A model generated the notes under the pieces. That model was not told the origin of the DNA and made no database searches. It worked only from the letters and a program-made list of their open reading frames with translations. The position numbers were made by a program, and so were the translations under genes. A stretch of DNA of 34,344 bases from a virus, in the IMG/VR virus record IMGVR_UViG_3300044645_002371, positions 1-34,344 of that record. The stretch is one strand, 5' to 3'. This document shows, piece by piece, positions 22,499-30,700 of the stretch; positions within the stretch are counted from its first letter, which is position 1, and every line of letters starts with the position of its first letter.

Positions 22499-22865
22499 GG
22501 CTAAGTCTCCTTAGTTTACGAAGCGGAGAGACCTTCTTGCCGAATGCGCCCTGCATTCCAACCTTCGACTTCTCCGCCTTCTTCCTCGCCAACTCCCCGC
22601 TGCTCATCTCGCCCTTCGTCTTGGGCGTCTTGCTGCTCACGCGGCGGGTAGGCCTGCAATACTCGTTGGCCCCACCAGCCCCGCAAGCCTTGCCGCTCTT
22701 CGTGTCCTGCCACTTCTCCGCGCCCCACCGCTTCAGGTTCGCGCCAGCCTGCGTCTTCCGCACGTTGCCGCTGGCCTTCCTGCACTTCGCCGTGGCCTGC
22801 GCTGCACGCGCCGACCACTTGCCGTACGAGGCCATCACCTTCCTGTAGCACGCGTCCTTGGGCAT
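22491..22865 (-). CDS. DUF5872-like basic protein (124 aa)
   Basis: The N-terminus MPKDACYRKVMASYG, then CRK, NLKRWGAEKWQDTKSGKACG and CRPTRRVSSKTPKT, matches the layout of DUF5872 phage and giant-virus proteins. It is rich in Lys and Arg with conserved-looking Cys. The ATG overlaps the previous stop as TGATG. The family has no settled function; DNA binding or a virion-associated role is inference. Its last codons hold the ribosome binding site of the 23-residue peptide. Confidence 0.65.
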   Translation of the reverse strand: MPKDACYRKVMASYGKWSARAAQATAKCRKASGNVRKTQAGANLKRWGAEKWQDTKSGKACGAGGANEYCRPTRRVSSKTPKTKGEMSSGELARKKAEKSKVGMQGAFGKKVSPLRKLRRLSRG

Positions 22866-23038
22866 CAGCGAATTCCGTGAGAAAATCCAGGAGGCAACCC
22901 AAGGGGCCTATGCGGCGAGCGAGGCGGATTACGAGGCGGCTTCTTGGGCTTTACTCCAGGACGCTTGATCGTTCCAGCGGGCTGCACATTTCTTGCGCCC
23001 ATTGAACCAATCGAAAGATTTCTAAGTGGGTTCATCAT
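22865..23038 (-). CDS. Pro/Arg-rich small protein (57 aa)
   Basis: The start is the ATG at 23038, overlapping the stop of the 18-codon gene as TAATG; an in-frame upstream ATG at 23137 would run through two neighbours. The product is MMNPLRNLSIGSMG followed by a Pro/Lys/Arg-rich part (RPGVKPKKPPRNPPRSPHRPLG). It ends in TGATG with the DUF5872-like gene. A basic, probably disordered peptide; function is unknown. Confidence 0.5.
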   Translation of the reverse strand: MMNPLRNLSIGSMGARNVQPAGTIKRPGVKPKKPPRNPPRSPHRPLGLPPGFSHGIR

Positions 23039-23094
23039 TAGCAGTTCCATGCCCGAAGGCTCTTGTTGATGCGATAGCAATCGTCCTTCGCCAT
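23038..23094 (-). CDS. 18-residue peptide with DUF6321-like tail
   Basis: ATG at 23094 (TAATG overlap) opens an 18-codon frame MAKDDCYRINKSLRAWNC that ends in TAATG. Its last 10 residues are nearly identical to the end of the DUF6321-like protein (RINKSLRAWKC), and its first 7 resemble the DUF5872 start (MPKDACY). A 33-base near-duplicate (23041-23073 and 23302-23334) explains the tail. It may be a deletion relic or a real peptide. Confidence 0.45.
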   Translation of the reverse strand: MAKDDCYRINKSLRAWNC

Positions 23095-23334
23095 TAGTAC
23101 TGAGTCTCGTCGTTTCTACTAAGTGCTTGAAGAGCACGCAGTAACCGCAACTTCTCAGAGTTGCTCATGTCAAGGTTTTTGAAAGCTTTGGGAAATCGCT
23201 CAATACCAGATCTGCCAGCGCGCAAATCCATTTCGTCTTGAAGCCGATTAGCAAACAATCTTGGGTTCTTGTTTTTGACTCTGATGCGCTTTGCCATGTC
23301 AGCATTTCCATGCCCGAAGGCTCTTGTTAATGCG
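23041..23334. repeat. 33-base imperfect direct repeat pair
   Basis: The 33 bases at 23041-23073 and 23302-23334 differ at two positions. Both encode RINKSLRAW(N/K)C, ending the 18-residue peptide and the DUF6321-like gene. This is a local duplication or a deletion joint. Confidence 0.75.
23094..23297 (-). CDS. Small basic MAK-type protein (67 aa)
   Basis: Begins MAKRIRVKNKNP, one of the shared-start family, then a charged helical sequence (RLFANRLQDEMDLRAGRSG; SEKLRLLRALQALSR). The ATG follows the upstream stop by one base. A DNA-binding or virion-internal role is inferred from charge and context; no known family. Confidence 0.55.
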   Translation of the reverse strand: MAKRIRVKNKNPRLFANRLQDEMDLRAGRSGIERFPKAFKNLDMSNSEKLRLLRALQALSRNDETQY

Positions 23335-23547
23335 GGAGTTGGGATCGTTCGCGGTCTTGGCGCTGGTCAGCTTCTTCTTCATGCCGCGCATACGGGCGCA
23401 GAAGGAGTTTCGTCTCGACCCACCCTCGGGTTGCGGACGCTTGAGGTTCCCGCCCGTAGCGCGGTTGTAAGCACGCCGCCCGAGCTCACTGAGCCCGCCA
23501 GCGGGATTCTTGTGCTTGGCCTTGAAATCGAAACGCTTCTTCGCCAT
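23299..23547 (-). CDS. DUF6321-like protein (82 aa)
   Basis: MAKKRFDFKAKHKNP, then GGLSELGRRAYNR, NLKRP, SRRNSFCARM and the tail KTANDPNSRINKSLRAWKC match the DUF6321 layout seen in several phage lineages. It is Lys/Arg-rich with Cys in FCARM and at the end. The gene starts two bases after the previous stop. The function of the family is unknown. Confidence 0.75.
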   Translation of the reverse strand: MAKKRFDFKAKHKNPAGGLSELGRRAYNRATGGNLKRPQPEGGSRRNSFCARMRGMKKKLTSAKTANDPNSRINKSLRAWKC

Positions 23548-23549
23548 GG

Positions 23550-24023
23550 TTACACCCGACGACTTCCAACCCGACGAAGGATCATTTCGCCGATACGGCG
23601 ATAGATCTCATTGTTGCTCGAGATGGGTTCGCTTTCATCCTCAGAACCACGAATCTTTTTAACGCCTCTTTTCCGGTCTCGGTTTAGACCCCCAGCCCTT
23701 CGAGTAACCGAGTCGTAGTTTTCATTAAGTTCGCTGCTGAGCTGGCGAGGACCGACAAACTTGGGGCTGCCTTCCTTCACGCGCTTCTTGCGGGTAGACG
23801 ACGGGCGAGCTGAAACATCTCTGCGCTCTAAAGCATCTTCAATGAAATAATCAAGACGTTCAATCGCTTCGGGATCAACTCCCTCAGGAGCACCTGCTCT
23901 ACCCAATTCGCGGTCATACCTAAGTAGAGCCGCCCTCTTTGACTGAAGTCGATTTAGATCTCTTCGCTGAGACTTACTGAGCCCCTGCGGGGTCTTGCCA
24001 TTGACCTTGATGCGCTTTGCCAT
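23550..24023 (-). CDS. Basic MAK-type protein (157 aa)
   Basis: MAKRIKVNGKTPQGLSKSQ shares the family start; the rest is charged and helical (RRDLNRLQSKRAALLRYDREL; RRAGGLNRDRKRGVKKIRG). It is the first gene after the capsid terminator in transcription order, so it may have its own promoter or rely on readthrough. A DNA-binding, packaging or virion role is guessed from charge; no family is recognised. Confidence 0.55.
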   Translation of the reverse strand: MAKRIKVNGKTPQGLSKSQRRDLNRLQSKRAALLRYDRELGRAGAPEGVDPEAIERLDYFIEDALERRDVSARPSSTRKKRVKEGSPKFVGPRQLSSELNENYDSVTRRAGGLNRDRKRGVKKIRGSEDESEPISSNNEIYRRIGEMILRRVGSRRV

Positions 24024-24043
24024 GCCCGCATTTTAGCAAAGGG

Positions 24044-24075
24044 AAAGGGGTGTGCCCCGAAGGACACACCCCTTT
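24044..24075 (-). terminator. UUCG-loop terminator after the capsid gene
   Basis: On the minus strand AAAGGGGTGTGTCC pairs with GGGCACACCCCTTT around a TTCG tetraloop, giving 14 pairs if the G-U pair is counted; that pair would be a C-A mismatch in plus-strand RNA, so the minus strand is the functional one. A run of CCTTTCCCTTT follows. It lies just past the capsid stop (24097) and before the small-protein cluster. Confidence 0.7.
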
Positions 24076-24096
24076 TGTTGCGGGTTCAGGCAGCGA

Positions 24097-25593
24097 TTAC
24101 TCGCCGTACTGACGATCCGTGCTCACGCCGGTGAGCTTGATGCCCGCGGGCTGGTCCGGGACAAGCTGCATACGCAGCATGCCCGGCATCTGAGCGCCTT
24201 CGGTCAGCAGCGAGATGCCGCTGGCGGTTGCGGGCTTCGTGATCGGCACCTTGACGCTGGAGTAACCCAGCGCCGGGGCGACGAACTCGAAGGGGATGAA
24301 GGACTCTGCCTTGTCGAACTTCTGGGTGCCCTTCGGCGAAGGCGGGACGTACTTCTTCCAGTTCGAACCACCCTTACGGATGCCGTAGACCGTGCCGTCC
24401 TCGATGAAGTTCGAGGTGTAGCCGGTGTACGTGCGGCCGTCGAAGGTGAACTTGAAGCCCTCCTGGCTGCCCTCGTTGGTGAGGCTCGACAGGCGGTTGG
24501 TGCGGTCCAGCATGTACTGGCCGATCTTCTGCGACTCGTAGTTGAGCCACACGCCATCGCTGGCAATGAGGCAGTCAACGTACTGGCCGTACTTCTCCTT
24601 CGCGCGGTGGAAGCCGCGGAGGTACTGACGGAGCTTGTGCTCAGTCAGCGTGCCCACGCTGGTCTTGAAGTACGACTTAAACTCCGGGTGCGTACCGACG
24701 TCGATGGCATTGCTGCTGTCGGCGTCGTTGCCCAGGAGGTTGCCGGTGTTCTTCAGCCAGCTGTTGATGCCCGCAATGCCGTAGCCCTTGCTGTTGGCGA
24801 AGGTCACGATATCGGTGTTCACGATGCCGGTCGAGGTGTTGCCGATCACCGTGATGGTCACGGTGCCGACGACCTCATCGACCTTGGTCACGAACGCGTT
24901 GTTGCGAACGCCACCAGCCTCGTTGCGACGAGTAGTGGCGCCCGAATTGAACACGTCGACGCGCATGCCGACCGCATAACGGTCGACGTTCTGTGCACCC
25001 GGCGTGAACACGACGGTCGTGTTGCCGCTGCCCGTGCTCACGGTGCTGCTCGTGATGGAACCCAGCGAGTAGTTGGTGTTGTCGCTGATGTACCAGTAGT
25101 TGCAGAGCGTGTGCGCGATCAGTCGGGCATGGCCCTCGAGCTTCGGCGCAATGACCTCGCCGATGAACGCCGGGGTTGCCTCGGCCTGCATCTCACCCAT
25201 GGTGACGAGCAGGTTGGACACCATGGCCTTCATGCCGATGCCGAGGCGGTACGGACGCGCCATCGCGCCCTGGGTGGCATCCGGCCAGGTGTTCGTGAGA
25301 CCCTGCGTCTGCAGCTTGTCGCCCACGTTGGTGATGGTGTCATCGCCGTAGAGGACAAAGTTGCTGGAGTTGTCGGCCATCTCAAGCACGCCAGCCATCG
25401 AGCCCATGTAGATCTTAAGGATCTTCATGTCGCGGCCGATGAGGTTTGACTGACCGACGCCCTGGCTGGACACGGTCGTGTCACGCCAAGCGGGGTCCAT
25501 CGCAGGCAGGAACACCTCGATGTTCTTGTTCAGGATCTCCTGGATCCGGTTGCTCTGTGCATTGAACAGAGAGTTGGTAGGTGCAAAAGGCAC
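24097..25593 (-). CDS. Major capsid protein candidate (498 aa)
   Basis: The GTG at 25593 starts MPFAPTNSLFNAQSNRIQEILNKN after GGAG. The protein has a helical N-terminus and a beta-rich core with capsid-like composition, and it directly follows an acidic scaffold gene, the usual order portal-scaffold-capsid. Its length is typical for HK97-fold podovirus capsids. The identity rests on gene order and composition, with no distinctive motif. A palindrome overlaps its ribosome binding site. Confidence 0.75.
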   Translation of the reverse strand: MPFAPTNSLFNAQSNRIQEILNKNIEVFLPAMDPAWRDTTVSSQGVGQSNLIGRDMKILKIYMGSMAGVLEMADNSSNFVLYGDDTITNVGDKLQTQGLTNTWPDATQGAMARPYRLGIGMKAMVSNLLVTMGEMQAEATPAFIGEVIAPKLEGHARLIAHTLCNYWYISDNTNYSLGSITSSTVSTGSGNTTVVFTPGAQNVDRYAVGMRVDVFNSGATTRRNEAGGVRNNAFVTKVDEVVGTVTITVIGNTSTGIVNTDIVTFANSKGYGIAGINSWLKNTGNLLGNDADSSNAIDVGTHPEFKSYFKTSVGTLTEHKLRQYLRGFHRAKEKYGQYVDCLIASDGVWLNYESQKIGQYMLDRTNRLSSLTNEGSQEGFKFTFDGRTYTGYTSNFIEDGTVYGIRKGGSNWKKYVPPSPKGTQKFDKAESFIPFEFVAPALGYSSVKVPITKPATASGISLLTEGAQMPGMLRMQLVPDQPAGIKLTGVSTDRQYGE

Positions 25594-25604
25594 GGTTGTT
25601 GTCT

Positions 25605-25619
25605 CCGGTCATTGACCGG
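25605..25619 (-). promoter_or_regulatory. Palindrome overlapping the capsid RBS
   Basis: CCGGTCA (25605-25611) and TGACCGG (25613-25619) form an inverted repeat with a one-base centre. On the minus strand its 3' arm runs into the GGAG of the capsid gene. It could act as a binding site for a regulatory protein or influence ribosome access. A perfect RNA hairpin would need a larger loop. Confidence 0.4.
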
Positions 25620-25633
25620 CTAGAGGCGATGAA

Positions 25634-26545
25634 TCAGACCTTCGTTTCCCCACCAGCCCCCATGTCGGCGGCAAGGCGGGTCAACGCGTCCACGTTGAAG
25701 TCTCGAACCGAAGCATCAGCAGCCCCACGGTCCATGCCCTTCTTGTATTCGGGCGGTGCCACGGGCTTCTGCGAACGCAACGTCTCGAGCTCGCCATCTG
25801 TTTCCGGCGACCGCCCGAGGGCATCAATGTCGCCGATGACCGTGCGATAGTTTCCTGCAATCGCCTTCGCCGCCTTCGCGGCTTCGTCCGCAACCCACCC
25901 TTCATCAAACCGTCCACCTTCCGCGTCACGGCGGCTGTAGAGGTTCTTGAGCGTGGTTTCACGGACCTGCTCTTGCAGAGCTCGCCAGGCACCCGCCGCA
26001 TGTTCGCGGCCACGGGTCTTATCGAGCGTTTGGAGCATCCTAACAATCTCCGGATTCTTGTCAATACTTTCGACAACCCTCCGGTCCATTTCTTCCTTCA
26101 GGAGCCGCAGTCGCAACTCCCGCGTCTCTCGCATCGCCGCCTCAGCCTGACCCTCAGCCTTGGCCGTGGTCCGCTTCAGCATGCGTTCAATCTCCCGTTC
26201 ATCCACATCAGCCTCCTGATCCCCACCATCCTCTTCGGCCCCACCAGCCTCGTCCTGCACGTACTCGGAGGCGTACTGGAGGGCCTCGGCGTCGCTGAAC
26301 CCTGCGCCCTTCAGCACCTCGAAGGCAGCCTGCTCATCCGCGCCATCTCCCCGCATCAGACGGGTGGCGTTCTCCCGGAACCGCTCCAGGCCCTGGATCC
26401 GGCTTTCAGCCTGCTCAGCCGCTTCCGCTGCTTCCTGCTGGGCCTGAAGGATCTCCCCTAGCGTGGCCTCCGTCCCGTCCTCGAACTCGAGGATAGTGTC
26501 CATGTCGATTCCTTCGTCAGCGCCTTCGTTCTGTTCTTCAGACAT
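25634..26545 (-). CDS. Scaffolding protein candidate (303 aa)
   Basis: The acidic N-terminus (EEQNEGADEGIDMDTILEFE), Ala/Glu/Gln coiled-coil segment (LQAQQEAAEAAEQAESRIQGLE) and helical rest are typical of phage scaffolds that guide procapsid assembly. The ATG follows GGAG and overlaps the portal stop by eight bases. The order portal, scaffold, capsid supports it. No protease is seen nearby. Confidence 0.75.
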   Translation of the reverse strand: MSEEQNEGADEGIDMDTILEFEDGTEATLGEILQAQQEAAEAAEQAESRIQGLERFRENATRLMRGDGADEQAAFEVLKGAGFSDAEALQYASEYVQDEAGGAEEDGGDQEADVDEREIERMLKRTTAKAEGQAEAAMRETRELRLRLLKEEMDRRVVESIDKNPEIVRMLQTLDKTRGREHAAGAWRALQEQVRETTLKNLYSRRDAEGGRFDEGWVADEAAKAAKAIAGNYRTVIGDIDALGRSPETDGELETLRSQKPVAPPEYKKGMDRGAADASVRDFNVDALTRLAADMGAGGETKV

Positions 26546-28544
26546 TCATTGCTCCTTGAGGTGGTTGTGCCTGGGGCCCAATCCGACCTGCGACCCCACC
26601 AGCCATCTGGGGGTTGACAATCGCAACATCGTCGGGGTTGGGGACCATGGCGGGTAGGGACTGTCCCATGAACGAGATCAGGGACTCACGGTATGCCTTG
26701 AACGCGTCCTGCACGGCAGGACTCGACAGCGACATGATTGGGTTGGCCATGAACGCGCTGAGGACCCTCAGCTGCAAGTCAGGGCGGGTGGTGTGCGGCG
26801 TAAGCACGATCTGCTGCGTCGTGGTCCCATCCCCATACAGCAACAGCACGTTCCGGATCACGCTCTCGTACGCACTCTTCTCCTCTTCCATCCACAGCGC
26901 GAAGTCAAGGCCCTCCTTGAGCGCAAGCAACTTCACGCCCTCCGGGTCCGTCATCCCCGCCTGCAACAGACCCATCGCCTCCTGCTTCCGCACGACCTCG
27001 CTCTTCGGTGTCGTATCACGCACCGTAAAGCTGATCTGGCTGAAGTTAGGAATGGGGTTCTTCTTGAAGTTGACCGTGCCCTCCTCGGGGTCAATCACGG
27101 CACCCGCAAGGTCAAGCGTCAACCGATTGACCGGAAGCGCTCGATCACTCAGCAGCATCTCCCGGCTCGCATTCGCAACAAGGCTCTTGTACATCCCACC
27201 GAACGCGGCCTGCACACCGCTGGTGGGGTTCGTCATCGCCTTGCTGATCTGCTCGTCCAGGAACTGCAACCCACTCGCGCTATCCACCCGGCCCTTCTCA
27301 GCCAACAGATCCTGCACCGGGCTCAGGCTGTCAGACACGCTCTTCGCAAACTGCGCGACCTTCCCCGGCACGTCACCGGCGTTGAACGGCTGAATCACCA
27401 TCGGGCGGAAGTCATCGCCAAGCAGCGCGTCCTTGCTGTAACTGACGTAACGCAGGCCCTTGCCGATGTCACGCATCACCGCGCGCTCGTTCATCGTGCC
27501 CTGCGGCATGACTAGCACACCGTACTTGTCGATGTCGCGCACGTTGTTGAACAGGCTCTTCATGAGCCGTTCCATCTCGCGCACGATGCCGAACATCAGG
27601 TCAAACAACCCAGCGCCGTGGAACGTGCCGTTGTCCATGAACCGCGCAAACCCGATCGGGCAGTACGTTTCCACCTCGCTCAAGTCGCGGTCCTCGAGCA
27701 CCACGTCGCCACTCGAGACGATGTACCGGCTCACGGTCCCACGCGGGCCGTCCATCCACAACTCCCGCACCTTCACGACTTCCATCTCGTTGCCGTCCGG
27801 CACGCCGTTCAGCGCGCCAGTACTCGCAGAGTTCAGGATGTAGCCGTTGCCGGGGCTGTCCGCGGGCTCCTCCATGTCATGGCCCCACTCCCAGCTCCAC
27901 GCGTCCATGCGCTCCTTGTGCTTCTCCAGCTTCGCCTTCCCGAACCGCTCCTGAAGGAACGTCATGGGAACCACGCGCTGCCGGATCAAACCCCTGACCT
28001 TGGTGTGGTCCATGCCCAGGCTCGGGAACGGCATCAACTCCTTGGGATGCACAACTTCCAGATCGCTAGTCAGTCCGATGGTGGGGTGGTCAACAATGTG
28101 ACCCGTGATGCCCGCGCTGCCAAGCAGTGCAAACAGGTAGTTGAACTCTCGCTTGACCTTCTCCAACTGCTGGTCGCTCACCACCGCATCGGCCACCAAC
28201 TGTGCCACACTTCGCTCGCGCAGTCCCGCGAGGCTATAGCCCTGCCGCAGTGCCTTGGGCCTCAGGTCCATCGTGTTCAACCGCGCCGTGGTCTTGTCCA
28301 CGATCGACAGCAGCTCCGTACTCTGGAACTCCATGTTCCCCTCTTCATCGAGGTAGTACGGCACCACACGCGCAGTGCGGGGATCAAACACGTCGAACCG
28401 CCTGAACCCGTTCAGGTAGTACCACGCCAGGATCCACAGCGTCCGCCGATACGTGAGCTTCGTAAGCTCCCGTTCAACGTGCTGGTCAATGATCCGCCCG
28501 AGGATCCGCTTGTCAGTCGGCAGCGTGTATGCGTCACTCGCCAT
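26538..28544 (-). CDS. Portal protein (668 aa)
   Basis: The sequence has the helical-beta pattern of podovirus portals, including LTYRRTLWILAWYYLNGFRRFDVFDP near the start and a conserved-looking VVHPKELMPFPSLGMDHTKVRGL region. The C-terminal third is helical and ends in a Gln/Pro-rich tail. Portals form the dodecameric ring at the packaging vertex. It follows the large terminase by one small gene and precedes the scaffold. Family assignment is by layout and neighbourhood. Confidence 0.8.
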   Translation of the reverse strand: MASDAYTLPTDKRILGRIIDQHVERELTKLTYRRTLWILAWYYLNGFRRFDVFDPRTARVVPYYLDEEGNMEFQSTELLSIVDKTTARLNTMDLRPKALRQGYSLAGLRERSVAQLVADAVVSDQQLEKVKREFNYLFALLGSAGITGHIVDHPTIGLTSDLEVVHPKELMPFPSLGMDHTKVRGLIRQRVVPMTFLQERFGKAKLEKHKERMDAWSWEWGHDMEEPADSPGNGYILNSASTGALNGVPDGNEMEVVKVRELWMDGPRGTVSRYIVSSGDVVLEDRDLSEVETYCPIGFARFMDNGTFHGAGLFDLMFGIVREMERLMKSLFNNVRDIDKYGVLVMPQGTMNERAVMRDIGKGLRYVSYSKDALLGDDFRPMVIQPFNAGDVPGKVAQFAKSVSDSLSPVQDLLAEKGRVDSASGLQFLDEQISKAMTNPTSGVQAAFGGMYKSLVANASREMLLSDRALPVNRLTLDLAGAVIDPEEGTVNFKKNPIPNFSQISFTVRDTTPKSEVVRKQEAMGLLQAGMTDPEGVKLLALKEGLDFALWMEEEKSAYESVIRNVLLLYGDGTTTQQIVLTPHTTRPDLQLRVLSAFMANPIMSLSSPAVQDAFKAYRESLISFMGQSLPAMVPNPDDVAIVNPQMAGGVAGRIGPQAQPPQGAMNV

Positions 28545-28782
28545 TGTTCTTGCGCTTCCTCAGAGACTTCCACCCTGGCGGCATCTCCTCAAAAAGCTCA
28601 ACGCCTTTGAGGTTAAACGTCGACATCGGAGACGGATCAGGCGTCGGCACCTTCATGTCGGCAGGTGTTGCCTCCACATGATCAGACTCGTGCTGCCCAT
28701 AATACGCCTGGGCCAGCATTTGAAAGTATACGAAAGGAATCGTGACGTACAGGGGATTAGACGCGCGAACCTCGTTTTGCAT
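28534..28782 (-). CDS. Unknown 82-aa protein between terminase and portal
   Basis: A short protein with a hydrophobic aromatic segment (PLYVTIPFVYFQMLAQAYYG) and a Pro/Asp-rich C-terminus that ends in basic RKRKNNGE. GAGAGGAAAC precedes the ATG, and it overlaps both neighbours (26 bases with the terminase, 11 with the portal). A small portal- or packaging-associated protein is likely. Confidence 0.5.
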   Translation of the reverse strand: MQNEVRASNPLYVTIPFVYFQMLAQAYYGQHESDHVEATPADMKVPTPDPSPMSTFNLKGVELFEEMPPGWKSLRKRKNNGE

Positions 28783-30700
28783 TTGTTTCCTCTCTCATTG
28801 CGTTCATCAATGATCCAACAGGCATCTGCCCGAAATCCATCGCCTCGACCGCTGGGACCCCACCAGCCATCGAATCCCGGATCGTGCCGTCTTCCAGCAT
28901 CCGCTCAAAGTCCAGGCCCTCGGCGGCTCCGGTGGGGTTCTGGCGGTCCAGCCGCCCCCGGACCACGAACATGCTCATGGCCACCGTGTCGATAAAGTCA
29001 TCGTGCTGGAGACCTCCGCTGTCCGCGTCCGGGTTGAACTGCTCAATCTGGTCGAACAGGAGCCGCCACGGCAACTGACCGCGCCGCCACGTGGGGAACT
29101 TGATGAGCCCATGCTCAAAGCGGTAGTGGAGCGCATTGATCTTTGCCGTCTTGTCCAGCGTGCCCACCCGCAGCGGGATGATCCGGGGCGGAGTCTCGCC
29201 CGTCACCTCTGACGCACGCTGCCTGACCATGCTCTCCATAGCCGTATACAAGCCGAAGGACTGCCGGACCACCTCCGGATGGATCGTCGGGCACCCCCAT
29301 CGGCCAGCCATCGCAAAGCTCTTCTCGATCAGCAACTGCTCCCTGCACTGCGCACCCCACGTGTCCAGCACAAACAGGCACGCATCCACCGGGTCGTACC
29401 CAAGCAGCGTGCAGACCTTGTAGTCGCTGTCGCTCGTGTTCGTGTAGCTGGTGTCTACCGTAATGAACATCCGCACCCGGTCTCGTAGGAACTGCTGGAC
29501 CGGCATCTTCTCCTCGACCCCACCCTTCCCGCGCCAGCACATCACCGCGTTGCTGCGCTTGGGGTCCAGGTCAAAGTCGGCGTCCGGCTGCTCCAGCCAC
29601 CACCCATGCTTCTCCGTGGTCACCTCGCCGAAGTGCATGTCCTCCGCCTCACCCGGCTGCGCTAGGTACTCCGCCAGGTAGTTGTGTGTACCGATGAGTT
29701 CCCGGATCTCCTCCAGGCTCACCAGCCCCTTCAGCTTGGGGTCCGCCTCCTTGGCCTTCCGGTCAAGCGGCCACATCCCCGGCCAGCAACTCTTGCGGAC
29801 ACCCTCGTCCTCGTACTCCGCCTTCAGCACCAAGCGGGCCCACTGGTCGAAACGGGGATCCTTCGCCACTAGGCCGGTGGGGCTCGGCACAGCCTCCATC
29901 GCGTGCCACGCGTAGTGCCGCCGACTCACAAACGTCGCCAACCACCGCACGCTCGTATCGCGGCGGGTGACCATTGGCATGACCACCTTGAACAACAGCC
30001 GCTCCATATACGACCGCAACACACTCATGCTGGTGCTTGCCTTGGGGTCATACTCAGGGTCATCAAGCGCGTACACGCGCGGACGGCCACCACGCTGCCT
30101 GCTCTCGGCGCTGATAGCTCGGAACCAGCTGCCGTTGTTCAGGTACATCATCTCCACGCCGAACGAACGCTCGCCCCGCTTTGGCGTCAACCGACCGTCG
30201 GGGAACTCAGGACCCCAATCGTCAATAAGCCGCTGGTTCGCAAGGAACTGCGTCTTCAGGATCTGGCTCGTCTGCTCGGCGTTGTCGATGCTGCTGGTTG
30301 CGTAGATGAACGAGTAAGCCGGGCGGCTAACCATTTGCAGGAGTGCCGACTTCCGGAAACAATTGCTCTTGGCAAAGCCACGCGGAGCAATTGCGACGCT
30401 GCGTGATGCGAGCGCCCACAGCCGGTAAATGGCGAAATGCCCCAGCGGCGATTCAATCGGATCGTCATCGTAGAAGTAGGGATTGAACTCTTCTTCCCAA
30501 TCGGGATACAGGTAGTAACGATCAAAAAAGTTGATGCATGCAGCAAGCGCATGCGCCCGCTCGTTCGGCTCGCCCCCCACCAGCCATTGACGGCATGCGT
30601 TGACGCGAGCCAATCGCTGGCCTTCCGGCGTCAGCTCCAGGTAATCAGGCGGAAGCGGGTAGAAGTCGTTACCGTTGCGTTCGATGCGGACCGCGCTCAA
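28757..30700 (-). CDS. Terminase large subunit (T7-like TerL)
   Basis: The TTG at 30700 overlaps the upstream stop as TTGA and lies five bases after the Chi-like motif, whose GGTGGGGAAG run can pair with 16S rRNA. The 647-residue protein has a Walker-A-like APRGFAKS (105-112), a Walker B VYALDDPE (209-216) and nuclease aspartates in MFITVDTSYTN and HDDFIDTVAMS. These fit T7-like packaging ATPase-nucleases. An ATG at 30802 would overlap the upstream gene by about 100 bases. Confidence 0.85.
   Translation of the reverse strand: MSAVRIERNGNDFYPLPPDYLELTPEGQRLARVNACRQWLVGGEPNERAHALAACINFFDRYYLYPDWEEEFNPYFYDDDPIESPLGHFAIYRLWALASRSVAIAPRGFAKSNCFRKSALLQMVSRPAYSFIYATSSIDNAEQTSQILKTQFLANQRLIDDWGPEFPDGRLTPKRGERSFGVEMMYLNNGSWFRAISAESRQRGGRPRVYALDDPEYDPKASTSMSVLRSYMERLLFKVVMPMVTRRDTSVRWLATFVSRRHYAWHAMEAVPSPTGLVAKDPRFDQWARLVLKAEYEDEGVRKSCWPGMWPLDRKAKEADPKLKGLVSLEEIRELIGTHNYLAEYLAQPGEAEDMHFGEVTTEKHGWWLEQPDADFDLDPKRSNAVMCWRGKGGVEEKMPVQQFLRDRVRMFITVDTSYTNTSDSDYKVCTLLGYDPVDACLFVLDTWGAQCREQLLIEKSFAMAGRWGCPTIHPEVVRQSFGLYTAMESMVRQRASEVTGETPPRIIPLRVGTLDKTAKINALHYRFEHGLIKFPTWRRGQLPWRLLFDQIEQFNPDADSGGLQHDDFIDTVAMSMFVVRGRLDRQNPTGAAEGLDFERMLEDGTIRDSMAGGVPAVEAMDFGQMPVGSLMNAMREETNAKRGSRV

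Noticed and set aside
24052-25449. 465-residue open frame on the plus strand opposite the capsid gene
   Set aside because: It is rich in Val, Arg, Ala and His as expected from the reverse of a GC-rich gene, has no ribosome binding site and would oppose a strong capsid gene.
27618-28610. 330-residue open frame opposite the portal gene
   Set aside because: Composition and position are those of an antisense shadow; the portal gene on the minus strand fits gene order and composition.
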